From: Streptomyces oceani
GTDB taxonomy: Bacteria; Actinomycetota; Actinomycetes; Streptomycetales; Streptomycetaceae
NCBI RefSeq assembly: GCF_001751245.1
Contig: NZ_LJGU01000141.1
Coordinates: 1-40,579, forward strand
Length of the DNA stretch: 40,579 bases
Direction: 5' to 3'
Below are positions 37,533 through 40,579 of this stretch, in pieces; the first letter of the stretch is position 1; the number at the start of each line of letters is the position of its first letter. Below the pieces are notes generated by a model. The model saw only the letters and a program-made list of their open reading frames with translations, ran no database searches and was not told the DNA's origin. The position numbers were made by a program, and so were the translations under genes.

Positions 37533-37895
37533 GTGCTGCAGATGACACGCGAGGACTTCGAGGAACTGGTGTCCCAGGCGCTCGATCGCATCCCGCCGGA
37601 GCTGACACGACTGATGGACAACGTCGCGGTCTTCGTCGAGGAGGAGCCTCCGCCCGAGGATCCGGAACTGCTGGGGCTCTACGAGGGCACGCCCCTCACC
37701 GACCGCGGGGAGTGGTACGCCGGGGTGCTGCCGGACCGGATCACGATCTACCGGGGGCCGACCATGCGGATGGTCGACGCGGAGGGCGGCGATCGAGAAC
37801 TGGTCGTGCGGGAGGTCGAGGTGACCGTGGTGCACGAGGTCGCGCACCACTTCGGTATGGACGACGCCCGGCTGCACTCCCTCGGGTACGGGTGA
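37533..37895 (+). CDS. Zincin-like metallopeptidase family protein
   Basis: A 120-aa small metallopeptidase of the PF06262 type. The zinc motif HEVAHHFGMDDARL (HExxH near residue 100, then D) is intact. Upstream are IPPELTRLMDNVAVFVEEEPP and LGLYEGTPLTDRGEWYAGVLPDRITIYRGP (read in pieces), both characteristic. It is cytosolic by lack of a signal. I chose the GTG at 37533 (VLQMTREDFEEL), which resembles the start I recall in relatives; GACAAT six bases upstream is a partial leaderless match. A GTG nine residues or an ATG three residues away are alternatives. Its stop overlaps the first crcB gene (GTGA), so the three genes form an operon. Confidence 0.88.
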   Translation: MLQMTREDFEELVSQALDRIPPELTRLMDNVAVFVEEEPPPEDPELLGLYEGTPLTDRGEWYAGVLPDRITIYRGPTMRMVDAEGGDRELVVREVEVTVVHEVAHHFGMDDARLHSLGYG

Positions 37896-38542
37896 GCGGG
37901 GGCGACGACGAGCGGAGCGGTGCCGGCGAACCGTACGTCTCGAGGCGGGCGGAACCGTACGGGAGCCGGGGGGCGAACCCGTACGGTGACCCGGCGGCCG
38001 GCCCGGGCCCGGCGGCCGGCCCGGACCCGGACATGGGACCGGTGCCGGACCCTGACATCGATCCGGGTGTTGACCCGGACGTGGACCTGCACGTGCCGAC
38101 GCGGCGCGCGGAGCTGGCCGGCGGCCGCGCCTGGCCGGTGTTCGCCCTCCTCGCCTGCGGTGGCGCGCTCGGCGCGGCCGGTCGCTACGGACTGGCGCTG
38201 CTGCTACCCGCCCGGGCCGCGTCGTTCCCCTGGGCGACCTTCCTGACCAACGCGCTCGGCTGCGCGCTCATCGGCGTCCTCCTGGTGCTGCTGACCGAGG
38301 GCGGCCGACGTGGCCATCCGCTCCTGCGGCCGTTCCTTGGCACCGGCGTGCTGGGTGGTTTCACGACCTTCTCCACGTACGCGGTCGACGTGGTCGGGCT
38401 GCTCGACGAGGGTGCCGCCGGCCTGGCACTGGGCTACCTCGCCGGTACGCTGCTCGTCGCGCTCGGCGCGGTGTGGCTTGGCGTGACGGTCACCCGCCGG
38501 CTGGTACGGCGTGCGGCGCGGAGCCGGAGGGCCACGGCGTGA
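37892..38542 (+). CDS. crcB: CrcB/Fluc fluoride channel subunit with long N-terminal extension
   Basis: A 216-aa fluoride exporter subunit. Four transmembrane helices lie in residues about 87-210, with Fluc signatures GALGAAGRYGLALLL, FPWATFLTNALGCALIG and LGTGVLGGFTTFSTYAVD (the fluoride-lining FTTFST). The first 80 residues are an unusual disordered extension with Arg/Tyr/Gly segments and Pro-Asp repeats (PVPDPDIDPGVDPDVD). The GTG overlaps the metallopeptidase stop; its own stop overlaps the second crcB. Paired crcB genes in actinobacteria make a heterodimer of antiparallel subunits. No fluoride riboswitch is visible upstream. Confidence 0.92.
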   Translation: MSGGDDERSGAGEPYVSRRAEPYGSRGANPYGDPAAGPGPAAGPDPDMGPVPDPDIDPGVDPDVDLHVPTRRAELAGGRAWPVFALLACGGALGAAGRYGLALLLPARAASFPWATFLTNALGCALIGVLLVLLTEGGRRGHPLLRPFLGTGVLGGFTTFSTYAVDVVGLLDEGAAGLALGYLAGTLLVALGAVWLGVTVTRRLVRRAARSRRATA

Positions 38543-38913
38543 CCTGGTTGCTGGTGATCGTCGGGGCGGCGGTGGGTGCGCCGTTGCGGTACGCGACGGA
38601 CCGCGCGGTGCAGGTCCGGCACCTTACGGTCTTCCCCTGGGGGACGTGCGCGGTGAACGTCCTGGGCTGTCTCGTGCTGGGCGCCCTCGTCGGTGCCGCG
38701 GATGCCGGGGCGGTCAGTCCGGCCGTACGGTCGCTGCTGGGCACGGGCCTGTGCGGGGCGTTCACGACGTACTCCACCTTCTCGTACGAGACACTGCGGC
38801 TGTGTGAGCGCGGGCGGAACGGGCTCGCGCTGGCGAACGTCCTGGTCTCGGTGCTGGCCGGGCTGGGCGCGGCGGCACTGGGGCTCATCTCGGTACGGTG
38901 GCTGGCGGGTTGA
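38539..38913 (+). CDS. crcB: CrcB/Fluc fluoride channel subunit
   Basis: A 124-aa subunit of normal length with four helices. The signatures GAAVGAPLRYATDRAVQ, FPWGTCAVNVLGCLVLG and LGTGLCGAFTTYSTFSYET are present, including the conserved asparagine and the FTTYST pore segment. It starts GTG in a GTGA overlap with the first subunit, so synthesis is coupled and likely stoichiometric. The two together export cytosolic fluoride. An in-frame ATG 22 codons upstream lies inside the first gene and is not needed. Confidence 0.93.
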   Translation: MTWLLVIVGAAVGAPLRYATDRAVQVRHLTVFPWGTCAVNVLGCLVLGALVGAADAGAVSPAVRSLLGTGLCGAFTTYSTFSYETLRLCERGRNGLALANVLVSVLAGLGAAALGLISVRWLAG

Positions 38914-39168
38914 CGGCGACGGGCGGCGGGTGGCGGGTGGAGCCCGGCAGGCGAACGTTCCGGCAGGTGGGGGCGGGCGCGGTTTGCGCTACCCACCCTG
39001 GGGTGCGTATGGTGGTAGATCGTTTGATCCCACTTGCCCGGCGCCCGGTTTGAGCGCGCCGTGTGGCGCGTTCCTTTCCAGCCGTGGCTTGATCGCAGTT
39101 GAGGCGATCGTGTGTGCAACACGGAGTTGTGGGCGCGTGCCGATGACTCCGGAAGGTTCACGTTTCGC

Positions 39169-40579
39169 ATGTCCGTTTCTGCCCCTGACGCCGCCATCCT
39201 CGCCACCGAGGACGACGCGCCGACCGTCACGTTCGCCGATCTCGGGCTCGCCGAGCAGCTCGTAGCCAAGCTCGCGCAGAACGGCGTCACCACGCCGTTC
39301 CCCATCCAGGCCGCCACCATCCCGGACGCGCTCGCGGGGAAGGACATCCTCGGCCGTGGGCGTACCGGCTCCGGCAAGACCCTCTCGTTCGGGCTGCCGC
39401 TGCTGACCCGGCTGGTCGGCGGCAGCACCGCCAAGCGCCGGCCGCGAGGGCTGATCCTCACGCCGACCCGGGAGTTGGCGATGCAGGTGTCCGACGCGCT
39501 GCAGCCGTACGGCGACACGCTGGGGCTGAAGTTCAAGGTCGTCTGCGGCGGCACCTCGATGAGCAACCAGATCTACGCCCTGGACAAGGGCGTCGACGTC
39601 CTCGTCGCCACGCCGGGCCGGTTGCGTGACCTGATCAACCGCGGCTCCTGCGCGCTGGACGACGTCGAGGTCGCCGTGCTCGACGAGGCCGACCAGATGT
39701 CCGACCTGGGCTTCCTGCCGGAGGTCACGGAGCTGCTCGACCTGGTGCCCGAGGGCGGCCAGCGGATGCTCTTCTCCGCGACCATGGAGAAGGAGATCGG
39801 CAGCCTGGTCGAGCGTTATCTCGTCGACCCGGTCAGTCACGAGGTGGATGCCGCGCAGGGCGCCGTGAGCACCATGACGCACCACGTGCTCGTGGTGAAG
39901 CCGCGGGACAAGACGCCGGTCACGGCGGCCATCGCGGCGCGCAAGGGACGTACGATCATCTTCGTCCGCACCCAGCTGGGCGCCGACCGGGTCGCGGAGC
40001 AGCTGCGCGAGTCCGGGGTGAAGGCGGACGCGCTGCACGGCGGCATGACCCAGGGCGCGCGTACGCGGACCCTCGCGGACTTCAAGGAGGGTCAGGTCAG
40101 CGCCCTCGTCGCCACGGACGTCGCGGCCCGCGGTATCCACGTGGACAACATCGACCTCGTGCTGAACGTCGACCCGGCCGGCGACCACAAGGACTACCTG
40201 CACCGCAGCGGGCGTACGGCCCGTGCCGGCGAGTCCGGCACGGTCGTCTCGCTGGCGCTGCCGCACCAGCGGAGGCAGATCTTCCGGCTGATGGAGGACG
40301 CGGGCGTGGACGCCTCGCGGCACATCATCGGGCGGGGCGACATCTTCGACGACGATGTCGCGCGGATCACCGGCGCCCGGTCCCTCACCGAGGTGCAGGC
40401 AGAGTCGACCGCGAACACCGCGCGACAAGCCGAGCGGGAGGCGAAGAACCTCGCCCGTCAGCAGGCCCGTGCCGAGCAGCACGCCGCCGAACTCCGCGCG
40501 GAGGCCGACCGGTTGACCGCACGGGCGGCGCGCGAGCGGGGCGACGACCCGGACGAGGCGCTGGCCCGGGCGGCCCTGC
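39169..40579 (+). CDS. DEAD-box RNA helicase (5' part, runs off the window)
   Basis: The first 470 codons of a DEAD-box helicase; no stop before the window ends. Motifs in order: Q motif (FADLGLAEQLVAKLAQNG, then TPFPIQAATIP), motif I GRTGSGKT, Ia PTRELA, GG, Ib TPGR, II DEAD (VLDEADQMSDLGF), III SAT, IV IIFVRT, V TDVAARGIHVDNI and VI HRSGRTARAG. Past residue 390 an Ala/Arg/Glu-rich helical tail begins (QAEREAKNLARQQARAEQ), typical of actinobacterial RhlE/CsdA-like helicases with basic tails. The ATG at 39169 has GGAAGG 12 bases upstream, a little far. The gap 38914-39168 shows a TATGGT -10-like box near 39006 and no gene. Confidence 0.93.
   Translation, partial: MSVSAPDAAILATEDDAPTVTFADLGLAEQLVAKLAQNGVTTPFPIQAATIPDALAGKDILGRGRTGSGKTLSFGLPLLTRLVGGSTAKRRPRGLILTPTRELAMQVSDALQPYGDTLGLKFKVVCGGTSMSNQIYALDKGVDVLVATPGRLRDLINRGSCALDDVEVAVLDEADQMSDLGFLPEVTELLDLVPEGGQRMLFSATMEKEIGSLVERYLVDPVSHEVDAAQGAVSTMTHHVLVVKPRDKTPVTAAIAARKGRTIIFVRTQLGADRVAEQLRESGVKADALHGGMTQGARTRTLADFKEGQVSALVATDVAARGIHVDNIDLVLNVDPAGDHKDYLHRSGRTARAGESGTVVSLALPHQRRQIFRLMEDAGVDASRHIIGRGDIFDDDVARITGARSLTEVQAESTANTARQAEREAKNLARQQARAEQHAAELRAEADRLTARAARERGDDPDEALARAAL

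Noticed and set aside
38989..40482. Long minus-strand open frame opposite the DEAD-box helicase
   Set aside because: It is an antisense shadow. The plus strand encodes all DEAD-box motifs in order and third-position GC fits that strand.
1..40579. CRISPR array, rRNA genes or insertion sequences
   Set aside because: No regularly spaced repeats with unique spacers, no rRNA-like conserved strings and no transposase motifs were seen. The tandem repeats present are directly adjacent units.

Overview
The window looks like chromosome of a high-GC actinomycete, almost certainly Streptomyces or a close relative. Codons end mostly in G or C, GTG starts and 4-bp GTGA/ATGA stop-start overlaps are frequent, several genes appear leaderless (TAnnnT 6-7 nt before the start codon), and the housekeeping genes (fba, pyrE, clpB, a Glu-Asp-Phe tRNA cluster) are typical of the Streptomyces core. 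A perfect 14-bp parS palindrome (GTTTCACGTGAAAC, 5265-5278) suggests that the window lies in the oriC-proximal centromere region.

Layout. 213-3248 (-): a translationally coupled kynurenine-pathway operon: tryptophan 2,3-dioxygenase, kynureninase and an alpha/beta hydrolase that is probably the kynurenine formamidase. 3483-8249 (-): a DUF3151 protein, class II fructose-bisphosphate aldolase, the parS site, orotate phosphoribosyltransferase, an aldose 1-epimerase-like protein and a membrane-anchored SRPBCC protein. Several of these seem to have their own leaderless promoters. 8406-24248 (-): a type VII secretion (ESX/T7SS) cluster of about 16 kb: two WXG100-like proteins, a 118-aa protein, a 484-aa PPE-like protein, a 117-aa protein, an 835-aa candidate substrate whose C-terminal two thirds drop to about 45% GC, then EccC, EccD, mycosin, EccB, EccE and a final 262-aa protein of unknown function. 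Most junctions overlap by 1-4 bp. No eccA or espG is present in the window.

24426-30609 (-): a DUF2617 protein, a possible 30-aa peptide, a class I/II aminotransferase, a YbjN-like protein and ClpB. ClpB has a 27-bp tandem-repeat insertion before its second ATPase domain and HspR (HAIR) operators upstream. 31083-33585 (+): a membrane Ser/Thr kinase with an extracytoplasmic C-terminal domain, a (GGGGCA)n G-quadruplex-like tract and an FMN/F420 split-barrel protein. 33806-36823: a secreted M23 peptidase (-), an XRE-cupin regulator overlapping a 46-aa DUF6126-type membrane peptide (+), a VOC-fold protein (-) and a divergent MmyB-type regulator (+).

36866-40579: a bidirectional terminator, tRNA-Phe/Asp/Glu (-) with a recognisable promoter, a zincin-like metallopeptidase coupled to two CrcB/Fluc fluoride-channel genes (+), and the 5' part of a DEAD-box RNA helicase running off the window.

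How it fits together. The T7SS block sits between short monocistronic core genes and so looks like an insertion or a lineage-specific locus. Its most distinctive component is the compositionally foreign 835-aa protein immediately before the EccC ATPase, the best candidate here for an unexplored secreted effector or scaffold. All functions are read from sequence motifs and recalled family knowledge; no database search was run.
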